Positions 8,062-14,899 of a DNA stretch of 64,000 nucleotides are shown here, piece after piece. The notes under the pieces were generated by a model. It was not told the origin of the DNA, ran no database searches, and saw only the letters and a program-made list of their open reading frames with translations. Position 1 is the stretch's first letter. The number at the start of each line of letters is the position of its first letter. Source of the DNA: Nitrospirota bacterium (GTDB lineage: Bacteria; Nitrospirota; Thermodesulfovibrionia; Thermodesulfovibrionales; JdFR-88); assembly GCA_021813405.1 (NCBI GenBank), contig JAKAKS010000043.1, positions 1 to 64,000 of the forward strand. Direction: 5' to 3'. The position numbers were made by a program, and so were the translations under genes.

Positions 8062-10374
8062 TTACCATAACCTGTTGAATGCCGTCGCCCATGACCTGCT
8101 GACGCTCAGCATTACTTTCTCATCAAGTGAACTGCCTTGCGGATTTATCATTTGCGAAAGGGTATAATTTGCGCCAACTGAATATGCGCCAATTAAACAG
8201 CTATACGCAGTGGAAATCCCCCTCGTTGCAGTGCCTGCGATCAGATCGCCCGTGTAATTTGCATTGGCAACCAAACTGGACCTGTTTGCAAAACTGGTAT
8301 TGTATTGGGCATACATTTCGTAGGTCAAAGAGGCAGAGCCGACATGTGACGCATTTTCTGACATCTGTCCATGTACCTGCAGGACTGAAAGGCCAGATAA
8401 CTGCCACAGCAAATCACCCCCCAACCAGGCCGACTGACTCACGCCGGCATCCATCTGAGTTAACGTGTTGCCCGCGGTGCCCATGGCCATCAAGTCCCAT
8501 TTTATGGGGTACCGATATTCAGCTGTAGTACTCAGAGTATTAACGTATGGCAGCGCCCCTTTCCCAAAAGAGGTGGCAAAACCGTACACTCCGGTAAGCT
8601 GAAGCCGCCCAAGCCCCCTTGACGTGGCCTGCAAGTTAAGTTCCAGAGGCACCACCCCATTGCCCTGGGGTTCGATTCCCGCGCCGCCATACCCGGTATA
8701 TGCCGAAGCTATAAGGGTAGCATGTTTGTACCGGACGCTTGAAACCTGCCCTCTCAGGGCCAACTCGTATCTGTCTAAATAATGATTCGTGTATGACTGT
8801 CTGATGCCTGCAATAGTGGCGGCACTGGTGGAAACGTTAGATAAATAAAGCGGTGATCCCGCAACCGGGGGCGAATAACTGTCGCCAACACCAACTCCGG
8901 CATTGAAGGTTGCGGCGTAAAAAGCGGTTTCCGTATCGCTCAGCCTGAAGGTCCTTAGCCTTGACAAGCCGGTTATACCGTTGGCAGAGGCATTATAGGC
9001 ATACAGGGTTCCGAGCACATTTGATTTTTCTACTTCCCCTCCCAGATTCAACGTGTAATTGAAATAATGCTTGAGTCTGCCGATATAAGCATAATTGCCG
9101 GAAAGAATGCCGCCATAATCCGAACCCCAATTATAAAGACTGTAAAAACCGTTCAACCCGACACTAACGGTCCCCCAGGGGAAAGCCCTGCCTACATTTG
9201 CGAATAAGTTGAAATTATGAGTGCCTGTTGTATTCTGCGGAGTGCCGATGCCCACATAATTATAAGAAAATCCCAACGAATATGCAGCTATCATCCTGCC
9301 ATAAGCAGGAGGAATATTATGCATGTCCATCCTAAAATCCGCCAGTGTGGTTGTGAACGGCTCGCTGCCAATTGATTGACTGAAACTGCGGTTAAAATCC
9401 ATGCTGATTACTGGATAAGTTACCGCGGTAAATTCCTTGTAATCCGTCAACTGGTCCGACAGACTTCCGCCAGCACTACTGCGCCCTGCGGGACTCCAGA
9501 ATTCTTCGGTTTCCCCGTTATTGCCCGTATTAGCGTTCCCGTCTTCATATCCGTTATTATTGTCCAAACTGTTGTTGCCGCCATTGCCACCATTGCCACC
9601 ATTGCCACCATTGCCACCATTGCCACCATTGCCACCATTGCCACCATTGCCACCATTGCCACCATTGCCACCATTGCCACCATTGCCACCATTATTGCCG
9701 TTATTGGCATTGTTGCCATTTGCATTATTGTTGCCGCCATTGCCGCTGTTTTGAGACTTATTCCCCGCGCTATACATTTGTTCCATGTAAGCGACATGCT
9801 GCTGCCTAACCAGATAATCTTTATCGTATTCCACCTTCCTTCCATCGCCTGGCAGAATTCTTAGCACACCCTGCCTCATGTAAGTTGTGGAAAAGCCGTA
9901 ATAGTAGGCCGAGCCGCCCGGCGCCTTTTCATAACCGAACCTTACAAAAATGGGCTTGGGGAAATATTTCCAGAAATGCGCGGCGGTATTCGGATCCAGG
10001 GTATCCAACAGATACAAATTCCCATTCAGTCCGGCCGTGTAGCCCGCACTTGAGTAAAAATTGTTCATGGCCGAATCGTAATACATGCCCGTAACCTCGA
10101 ATGCCGCCAGCCTGGGGTCATATATGTAACCCTTGAAATGGCTTGTATAGTTTTGAAAGACGGAATAATTGGAAGCGATATCGCCCCACTCTCTCTGGTA
10201 AACAAGGCCGGCGGTAAAGTCCAGATAATAATAATGTCCGCTGAATCTGGGAGCCACCATTGCGCCCGCAATTGCCGGAAACAAAATAAAAAATACCAAA
10301 CAGGCCGCGGCCAAATGGTTTTTGAGCTTCCCCGGCCGCACCTGCTTTCCTGTTACGGCCTGGTCAAATCTCAT
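8062..10374 (-). CDS. Large outer-membrane beta-barrel-like protein with a Gly-Gly-Asn repeat
   Basis: About 770 residues, with an N-terminal hydrophobic signal (residues 22-42) and no cytosolic domain. The body is rich in Tyr, Gly, Ser and Asn with alternating aromatic strands, as in large beta-barrels. It ends in AFNRLW, a terminal aromatic as in many outer-membrane proteins. A linker near residues 215-290 contains about 13 tandem GGN units flanked by other Asn/Gly-rich sequence. The family is not recognised. Encoded among a prolyl isomerase, a beta-propeller and cytochromes, it could be the secretion channel or an outer-membrane conduit. The start overlaps the preceding gene by 11 bp; GTG two codons upstream is an alternative. 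Confidence 0.7.
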   Translation of the reverse strand: MRFDQAVTGKQVRPGKLKNHLAAACLVFFILFPAIAGAMVAPRFSGHYYYLDFTAGLVYQREWGDIASNYSVFQNYTSHFKGYIYDPRLAAFEVTGMYYDSAMNNFYSSAGYTAGLNGNLYLLDTLDPNTAAHFWKYFPKPIFVRFGYEKAPGGSAYYYGFSTTYMRQGVLRILPGDGRKVEYDKDYLVRQQHVAYMEQMYSAGNKSQNSGNGGNNNANGNNANNGNNGGNGGNGGNGGNGGNGGNGGNGGNGGNGGNGGNGGNGGNNSLDNNNGYEDGNANTGNNGETEEFWSPAGRSSAGGSLSDQLTDYKEFTAVTYPVISMDFNRSFSQSIGSEPFTTTLADFRMDMHNIPPAYGRMIAAYSLGFSYNYVGIGTPQNTTGTHNFNLFANVGRAFPWGTVSVGLNGFYSLYNWGSDYGGILSGNYAYIGRLKHYFNYTLNLGGEVEKSNVLGTLYAYNASANGITGLSRLRTFRLSDTETAFYAATFNAGVGVGDSYSPPVAGSPLYLSNVSTSAATIAGIRQSYTNHYLDRYELALRGQVSSVRYKHATLIASAYTGYGGAGIEPQGNGVVPLELNLQATSRGLGRLQLTGVYGFATSFGKGALPYVNTLSTTAEYRYPIKWDLMAMGTAGNTLTQMDAGVSQSAWLGGDLLWQLSGLSVLQVHGQMSENASHVGSASLTYEMYAQYNTSFANRSSLVANANYTGDLIAGTATRGISTAYSCLIGAYSVGANYTLSQMINPQGSSLDEKVMLSVSRSWATAFNRLW
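9581..9694. repeat. 9-bp tandem repeat encoding Gly-Gly-Asn
   Basis: About 12.5 near-perfect copies of CCATTGCCA (plus strand), lying inside the outer-membrane protein gene and read on the minus strand as GGN. The units are almost identical at the DNA level, so copy number could change by slippage without breaking the reading frame. Confidence 0.95.
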
Positions 10375-10690
10375 GAACACCAGTCCGTGCGTTTTTCATG
10401 GGCGTATTTTTCCTTCTGCCCTTTAAAGGCATACCGGCCCCACGGCCCTCCAGGAAAGCTATATCCCTTTTTAAAGTAGCAAGAGAACAAAGCAACAGAC
10501 ACGACAAGTCAAAATATGAAAGCAGCACGCCCTGCTCGCTGGCCTCATTGGCCAGCCGTACGGCCCTCCTGCGCCGCAGCTCCGTAATTCCGTATTTATC
10601 CAGCACCTCATTATCACCATGGTCTATCAGAGTGAGTTTGAGCTGCCGTCCGCTTCCGTTGGCCGTATATTCTATTTTTCCGAATTCCAA
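10364..10690 (-). CDS. Small DUF1670-like HTH protein, copy 2
   Basis: A 108-residue protein starting with TTG directly after the stop codon of its paralogue and preceded by GGAGA. A region rich in Arg (LRRRRAVRLANEA) is followed by QGVLLSYFDLSCLL and SLATLKRDIAFLEGRG. The last looks like the recognition helix of a helix-turn-helix and recalls DUF1670 proteins. The C terminus is basic. It shares the pattern QGxxLSYxDLS...ATLKRDxxFL with the protein encoded immediately upstream, so this is a tandem duplication. It overlaps the start of the large outer-membrane protein gene. It probably regulates the cytochrome operon, but no function has been shown. Confidence 0.6.
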   Translation of the reverse strand: MEFGKIEYTANGSGRQLKLTLIDHGDNEVLDKYGITELRRRRAVRLANEASEQGVLLSYFDLSCLLLCSLATLKRDIAFLEGRGAGMPLKGRRKNTPMKNARTGVHEI

Positions 10691-11074
10691 TTATTTCTCC
10701 ATAAAAGTGGCTGGCCCGCCTGCCCTATGGTCATGGGCCTGATACAGGGCCTGCGGTGGCAAAACGCCGGATTCCATCGCCCCGGAATAACTGCGCACCA
10801 TTTCAGAGCCCGCATTCTCACCCGGCTCTAAACCAAGATTCCTCAAAAAACGCATGTCCCGCTTCAGCGTGGCCTTCGAGGAAAGCATTATCATGCTCAA
10901 GTCCCTGTAACTCAGTTTTGCTCCCTGGCAGCCCGCTTCCTGAAGAATGCGCGCAAGCCTCTTCCTTCTGATATCCGGGATGGCCCCGCGGTCATCATCG
11001 GCACAAAAAGTAAGTTTTAATGCCCGCATCCTGTTGGCCCCGTCCGGCACCCAATAAACAAGTGTTCCGTTCAT
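10691..11074 (-). CDS. Small DUF1670-like HTH protein, copy 1
   Basis: A 127-residue protein, first gene of the leftward cytochrome operon, with AAGGGGG six nt before its ATG. Its core (RRKRLARILQEAGCQGAKLSYRDL in part, then SSKATLKRDMRFLRNLG) matches the next gene and resembles an HTH of the DUF1670 type. The N-terminal 30 residues differ and the C terminus is a poorly ordered tail. Upstream lie a pair of 11-bp direct repeats 21 bp apart and two palindromes, possible operators for this pair. The assignment as regulators is inference from the HTH-like pattern and position. Confidence 0.6.
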   Translation of the reverse strand: MNGTLVYWVPDGANRMRALKLTFCADDDRGAIPDIRRKRLARILQEAGCQGAKLSYRDLSMIMLSSKATLKRDMRFLRNLGLEPGENAGSEMVRSYSGAMESGVLPPQALYQAHDHRAGGPATFMEK

Positions 11075-11099
11075 TCGTTTCCCCCTTAAAACTTAAAAA

Positions 11100-11131
11100 C
11101 TGTGTTATATGCCCAACAATCTGTGCTATAT
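11100..11131. promoter_or_regulatory. Direct repeats 21 bp apart upstream of the DUF1670-like genes
   Basis: CTGTGTTATAT (11100-11110) and CTGTGCTATAT (11121-11131) lie on the same strand 21 bp apart, about two helical turns. They are just upstream of the first gene of the leftward cytochrome operon and would suit a protein binding one DNA face. Confidence 0.35.
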
Positions 11132-11186
11132 ACCATATAATTGCTTCGCAGTAACATGTTCCAGAGTGGCCCTACCTGCCTCAAAA

Positions 11187-11200
11187 GGCTCATATGAGCC
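11187..11200. promoter_or_regulatory. 14-bp perfect palindrome GGCTCATATGAGCC
   Basis: A perfect 14-bp dyad in the long gap between the divergent cytochrome operons. The same 12-bp core occurs again exactly 250 bp away at 11438-11449. It is likely a protein-binding site, of unknown cognate. Confidence 0.5.
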
Positions 11201-11437
11201 CGTATTTTCATGAAAAAATTTAAACCACATCGCACAAGGTTCGCTCTATAGCATACAAATAGCATGCCAAACGAAAAACCCCTTTGGGCCAGCTTAGCTT
11301 TATCTCTCAAACACATTGAATATGAATAAAACGTGAAGATTCTTTGAAGGAATTATGTATTACTGGATTTTGATTTTAAAAGAAAGCGGGACCGGTGTTT
11401 TGGGAATTAAACCCGCACTGGAAGGCAAAAATAGAAA

Positions 11438-11449
11438 GCTCATATGAGC
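11438..11449. promoter_or_regulatory. 12-bp palindrome GCTCATATGAGC (second copy)
   Basis: Second copy of the dyad seen at 11187-11200, with centres 250 bp apart (about 24 helical turns). The paired spacing would suit DNA looping between the two divergent promoters. Confidence 0.5.
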
Positions 11450-11895
11450 CATACAAAAGCCTGCACATGTTTGCGCAATTTCTGAAAAAAACTGTCCGGC
11501 CAAACTCTAGCACACGAAAACTTACAAATCGCTTACACACAAAAGCAGAGCCAATATGTCTTCATCGGTTGAGCCCCTCACTGTCAAAAAAAGCAGGTCC
11601 TCAATCTATTCATTTAAATAAAGGGTTTTATTAATAACACTCCCTGGCCTGGAGGCCAGGGTATCTTTTGGGTGCCCCGGCTTCGCCGGATAGCTCCGCT
11701 TCGCTGCGGGCGGCCATTCATCCACATCATTAAAGGTTGGGAAAGGCTGGGGTTTTCTGGAAGCTATGATAATAAATTTAAACAGTAGACATTGGTTCCC
11801 TCTGTTTTTCCTGCCCCCCCAGCCCGGATAGTAATTGCAACTTCCATCATTTCCATTATTACCATTTAAAAACTTCATTATGGGTCTTTTCACAA

Positions 11896-11915
11896 TGGGT
11901 GAGTTTTTTCACCCA
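11896..11915. promoter_or_regulatory. Inverted repeat, possible enhancer-binding site
   Basis: TGGGTGA and TCACCCA face each other across a 6-bp T-rich centre, about 120 bp upstream of the predicted start of transcription from the sigma-54 promoter at 12003. This is the usual distance range for sigma-54 activator sites. The cognate activator is not in this window. Confidence 0.4.
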
Positions 11916-12002
11916 ACAGTAATTTCATACCGAAAATTTTCCCATTTAGTTTGCATATTGAATTTAAAGGAAATTTATCGTTATTCATGATTTATTCACA
12001 GT

Positions 12003-12018
12003 TGGCATGACGTTTGCT
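12003..12018 (+). promoter_or_regulatory. Sigma-54 (RpoN) promoter of the tetraheme cytochrome gene
   Basis: TGGCATGACGTTTGCT matches the consensus TGGCACGNNNNTTGCW at every fixed base but one (T for C), with the correct GG-to-GC spacing. Transcription should begin near 12029, giving a leader of about 32 nt that contains AAGGAGG. Confidence 0.75.
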
Positions 12019-12060
12019 TTACCTTTTGCGCTGTATAAAAAATCCCAAGGAGGTTTTTGT

Positions 12061-12921
12061 ATGAAGAAGGTTTTGCTTTTGGCTATCGTGCTGATACTCG
12101 CTATCGGCACAGCGGCTCTGGCCGGCGTTCTCGGATCGCCCCACGACATGACTGCGAATAGCGGTCCGGATGCCAAGGTATCGGGTACCAACCAGGTGTG
12201 CGTATTCTGCCACCACCCTCACAGAGGTGAGGTAAAGGGCTGGACACAGGGCACGCTGCTCTGGAACTACAACAGCTCCAACTATCACTACTCGACCACC
12301 TACGTGTCTGACTCCATGCCGAACAACACCATGAGCATGGACTCAGACGTTATAAAGGGCAGCGGTGGCCCGGCCGTGTACTCACTGTATTGCCTTGGCT
12401 GCCACGACGGCGACACCGGCAACGACACCTTGCTCACAGAGCCGGCAGATGCATCTGTTGACCTTACTAGCGCTGGCTCCTTGGCTGGCATCGGTAGCGC
12501 AATGCAGGTAGACACCGACAACGGCGGCTTCTCCCAGTCCAGGGCTATCGGCTCCGGCTACACGTTGAATGCCGAGCACCCGGTCAACTTCACCGTGTTC
12601 CAGGCTGATGACATGGGCATAGTCACTCCTTACTCCGCAGCCACCATCACCACTCAGAATGACAGCGCAGAGGGTGCGCCCGGCGCGTTCAGCTACAACC
12701 CTTCAGGCACCGCTGGTTATGGCGCCACCGCCAGGGTTATCGTAGGTAACGTGTACAACTCTGACACTTACCCGCTCTTCGCAGGCACGCTGCAGTGCGT
12801 TACCTGCCACCAGCCGCACAACAGCAGCTCTAAGAACCTTTCCTTCATGAGGAACGGCACTCAGTCGAAAGACCTGATGTACGAGAGCGCTATGTGCAGG
12901 GACTGCCACACCAACAAATAA
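12061..12921 (+). CDS. Exported tetraheme c-type cytochrome, probable major filament-type subunit
   Basis: A 286-residue protein with a signal peptide ending near ALAG. It has four heme sites, CVFCH, CLGCH, CVTCH and CRDCH. Extra histidines at PHD, HPHR, HPV and QPHN could supply four distal ligands. The sequence between hemes is rich in Ser, Thr, Asn and Gly. The ATG follows AAGGAGG by 7 nt; an upstream ATG lies inside the promoter and was rejected. Codon use is visibly restricted (AAC, GAC, GGC, CTG, TAC favoured) compared with neighbours, a sign of high expression. It has its own sigma-54 promoter and terminator. Tetraheme size and bis-His ligation recall OmcE-type cytochrome filaments, which is an inference to be tested structurally. 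Confidence 0.9.
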   Translation: MKKVLLLAIVLILAIGTAALAGVLGSPHDMTANSGPDAKVSGTNQVCVFCHHPHRGEVKGWTQGTLLWNYNSSNYHYSTTYVSDSMPNNTMSMDSDVIKGSGGPAVYSLYCLGCHDGDTGNDTLLTEPADASVDLTSAGSLAGIGSAMQVDTDNGGFSQSRAIGSGYTLNAEHPVNFTVFQADDMGIVTPYSAATITTQNDSAEGAPGAFSYNPSGTAGYGATARVIVGNVYNSDTYPLFAGTLQCVTCHQPHNSSSKNLSFMRNGTQSKDLMYESAMCRDCHTNK

Positions 12922-12940
12922 GTCCCTTTTGCAGCAAACA

Positions 12941-12968
12941 AAAGGGGGCCTTCGGGCCCCCTTTTTTA
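12941..12968 (+). terminator. Rho-independent terminator with UUCG loop
   Basis: AAAGGGGGCC, the loop TTCG, then GGCCCCCTTT and further T residues form a perfect 10-bp hairpin with a U-tract, 20 bp after the cytochrome stop codon. Downstream genes would be expressed by readthrough or from another promoter. Confidence 0.95.
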
Positions 12969-13030
12969 TTGCCCGGCGCTTTTTAAAGCCGGACGTTGCG
13001 CAAATAAACATTTATGCGTTATTCTTTTTC

Positions 13031-14887
13031 ATGTCTGCGGTCACAACGGCGCAAAAAACCACTCTGACACATGTGCTTCTGGTCCTTTGCGTTGCGTTCA
13101 TCGCATATAGCGGTTGCCTGGCCAACGGTTTTGCTGGTGATGATAACGCAATGATTATCAATGACCATTGGATCAGAAGCTTTTCGTTTGCCGGACAGGC
13201 ATTCTTTAGCAATGCGTGGGGTTTTGACAAGGACTTTTCAAGTTATTACAGGCCTCTCCAGCAATTGGCCTATATGTTTTTTTATGCCATGTTCGGGTTA
13301 AAGCCTTTGGGATGGCACCTGGCCAACATCGCGCTGCACGCCATAAATTCCACCCTGGTTTATTTTATTGCACTCCAGATAATTGCAATATGTTTCAGGC
13401 CCGAAACCGGCGCTGCGAAACCAGATTTCCCAAATGAAACGGAGGCTGCCGGCCAAACCCGCTCCGAGGCAAGCCTCAGGATTGGGCCTCTCGCAGCCGC
13501 GCTCATCTTTGCCGCCCATCCGATACATGTAGACGCGGTGGCCTCACCTGCCGTATTTCCAGACCTGCTGGCCGCATTTTTCTCGTTCACGGCCCTTCTG
13601 GTTTTCATAAGGCGTGCAGGACGGATGACAAACACAAAAGGATACGCCGGATATTTTGCCATTGAGTTTTCATTGCTTCTAGCCGCTTTTTTAAGCAAGG
13701 AGCCTGCCCTGACCATGCCATTTGTTTTTGTAGCCTATGATGTCTCGCTAAATAAAACCGCTGATTCCATGACAAGCCGTAAACAGGGAAAGCCAGCAGT
13801 CAGGACGCTTGTCAGGTACGCCCCCTCAATCTGCGCCATGGCAGTATATTCCGCTATGCGTTTATACGCCCTGGGAGGGTTCGGCGGAAATGATTTCCAC
13901 CCGGAAATAGGGCTGGAATCGAATATTTTGAGCGGCGTAAAATTCTTCGCGCTTTATCTTTTAAAGACATTTGTCCCGTATAGCTTGAACGCAGGATATG
14001 ATTTCCGTCCTGTTTCCTCCTTGCTTCCGCTTGGTTGGCAGCTGCCACTTTCCGCTTTTGCATGCGGGCTTTTTGTATTTTTCTTGTATGCCTCATTCAG
14101 GAGGCCCGGAACCGGTTACGGAAAAGGTTATTTTTTTTCCGGCCTTTTTTTTGCCTTGCCGCTTCTGCCTGCCCTCGACCTTCATGCACTGATACAGTTT
14201 TTTTTTGCTGAACGATACCTTTATATTCCGCTGGCCGGCTTTTCCCTTGCGCTTGGGATTTTTTTTGAGAGCGCGCTTAACGGAAATCTTGTAAAAACTG
14301 CCTTCCCGTCTAAAAAAGCCTCTGCTTTTCTGATATTCCTGATTTTAACTCTGCTGATTGCCTTCTATGGGGCTTCAACATTCGAGAGGACCCGTGTCTG
14401 GAAAAACAATTACTCTTTATGGGCCGACATAGCATCCAAATCGCCAGACAACGGCATGGCGCACTTCAATTATGGAGACGGCCTGAAGAAAGAAGGGAAG
14501 TTCGACGAGGCTATTGCCCAGTACCGGGAGTCAATCAAACTTATACCCTATTATATGGACGCTTACATCAGCCTGGGCGACATTTTAACGCTGAAAGGTG
14601 ACAATCAGGGCGCGGCGAAGGTGTATGAGGCCGCCCTTTCAATCAACTCCGGCACAAGCGATGCGCCCCTTATCCGCTACAACCTTGCCCGCGCATATCA
14701 GTCCATGGGCAAGATTGACGCGGCCATCGGTGAATACAGGATGATCCTTCAGGAACGCCCCGACCCGGTCGCCTACCGCTGTTTGGCGGACCTGCTATGC
14801 CGTTCGGGAAACCGGAATGAAGCAAAGGCTTTATACAGGAAGGCTCTTAAATTGGATCCGATGACCGCCGGCGGCACATGTAAATAG
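13031..14887 (+). CDS. GT-C/TPR membrane protein (TMTC-like), tandem copy 1
   Basis: A 618-residue polytopic membrane protein. After the first hydrophobic segment comes NGFAGDDNAM, an acidic pair in the first outer loop as expected for GT-C glycosyltransferases. RPLQQLAY and GWHLANIALHA follow. About ten membrane segments precede three or four C-terminal TPR units (FNYGDGLKKEGKFDEAI, NLARAYQSMGKIDAAI). The start at the ATG after the terminator is preferred to an in-frame ATG before it. The gene is a clear duplicate of the next one, 12 bp away. Association with an abundant Ser/Thr-rich exported cytochrome suggests O-glycosylation of that cytochrome; this is inference. Confidence 0.75.
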   Translation: MSAVTTAQKTTLTHVLLVLCVAFIAYSGCLANGFAGDDNAMIINDHWIRSFSFAGQAFFSNAWGFDKDFSSYYRPLQQLAYMFFYAMFGLKPLGWHLANIALHAINSTLVYFIALQIIAICFRPETGAAKPDFPNETEAAGQTRSEASLRIGPLAAALIFAAHPIHVDAVASPAVFPDLLAAFFSFTALLVFIRRAGRMTNTKGYAGYFAIEFSLLLAAFLSKEPALTMPFVFVAYDVSLNKTADSMTSRKQGKPAVRTLVRYAPSICAMAVYSAMRLYALGGFGGNDFHPEIGLESNILSGVKFFALYLLKTFVPYSLNAGYDFRPVSSLLPLGWQLPLSAFACGLFVFFLYASFRRPGTGYGKGYFFSGLFFALPLLPALDLHALIQFFFAERYLYIPLAGFSLALGIFFESALNGNLVKTAFPSKKASAFLIFLILTLLIAFYGASTFERTRVWKNNYSLWADIASKSPDNGMAHFNYGDGLKKEGKFDEAIAQYRESIKLIPYYMDAYISLGDILTLKGDNQGAAKVYEAALSINSGTSDAPLIRYNLARAYQSMGKIDAAIGEYRMILQERPDPVAYRCLADLLCRSGNRNEAKALYRKALKLDPMTAGGTCK

Positions 14888-14899
14888 GTTTTTATTATC

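Larger units (their letters stand above)
11075..11895. other. Long AT-rich gap between divergent cytochrome operons
   Basis: No gene is supported here. The gap contains the paired palindromes, the direct repeats and a strong inverted repeat at 11642-11661 (CCCTGGCCT then AGGCCAGGG). Next to that is a GC-rich stretch of small hairpins (11680-11715) that may be RNA-structured. The final 100 bp holds the sigma-54 promoter and a possible activator site, listed separately. Confidence 0.6.

Noticed and set aside
8669-8679. GGTTCGATTCC, a tRNA T-arm-like motif
   Set aside because: It lies inside the outer-membrane protein gene and no acceptor, D or anticodon stem can be drawn around it.
9581-9694. 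Regular repeat that could suggest a CRISPR-like array
   Set aside because: Units are 9 bp with no spacers and lie within a coding frame.
9376-9864. Long open frames on both strands over the 9-bp repeat
   Set aside because: A 9-bp unit without stops stays open in several frames. Only the minus-strand GGN frame connects to a signal peptide and barrel-like sequence.
11254-11269. Second sigma-54-like site on the minus strand for the leftward cytochrome operon
   Set aside because: TGGCATGCTATTTGTA has the right spacing but lacks the conserved C of the -12 GC, so it is too weak to call.
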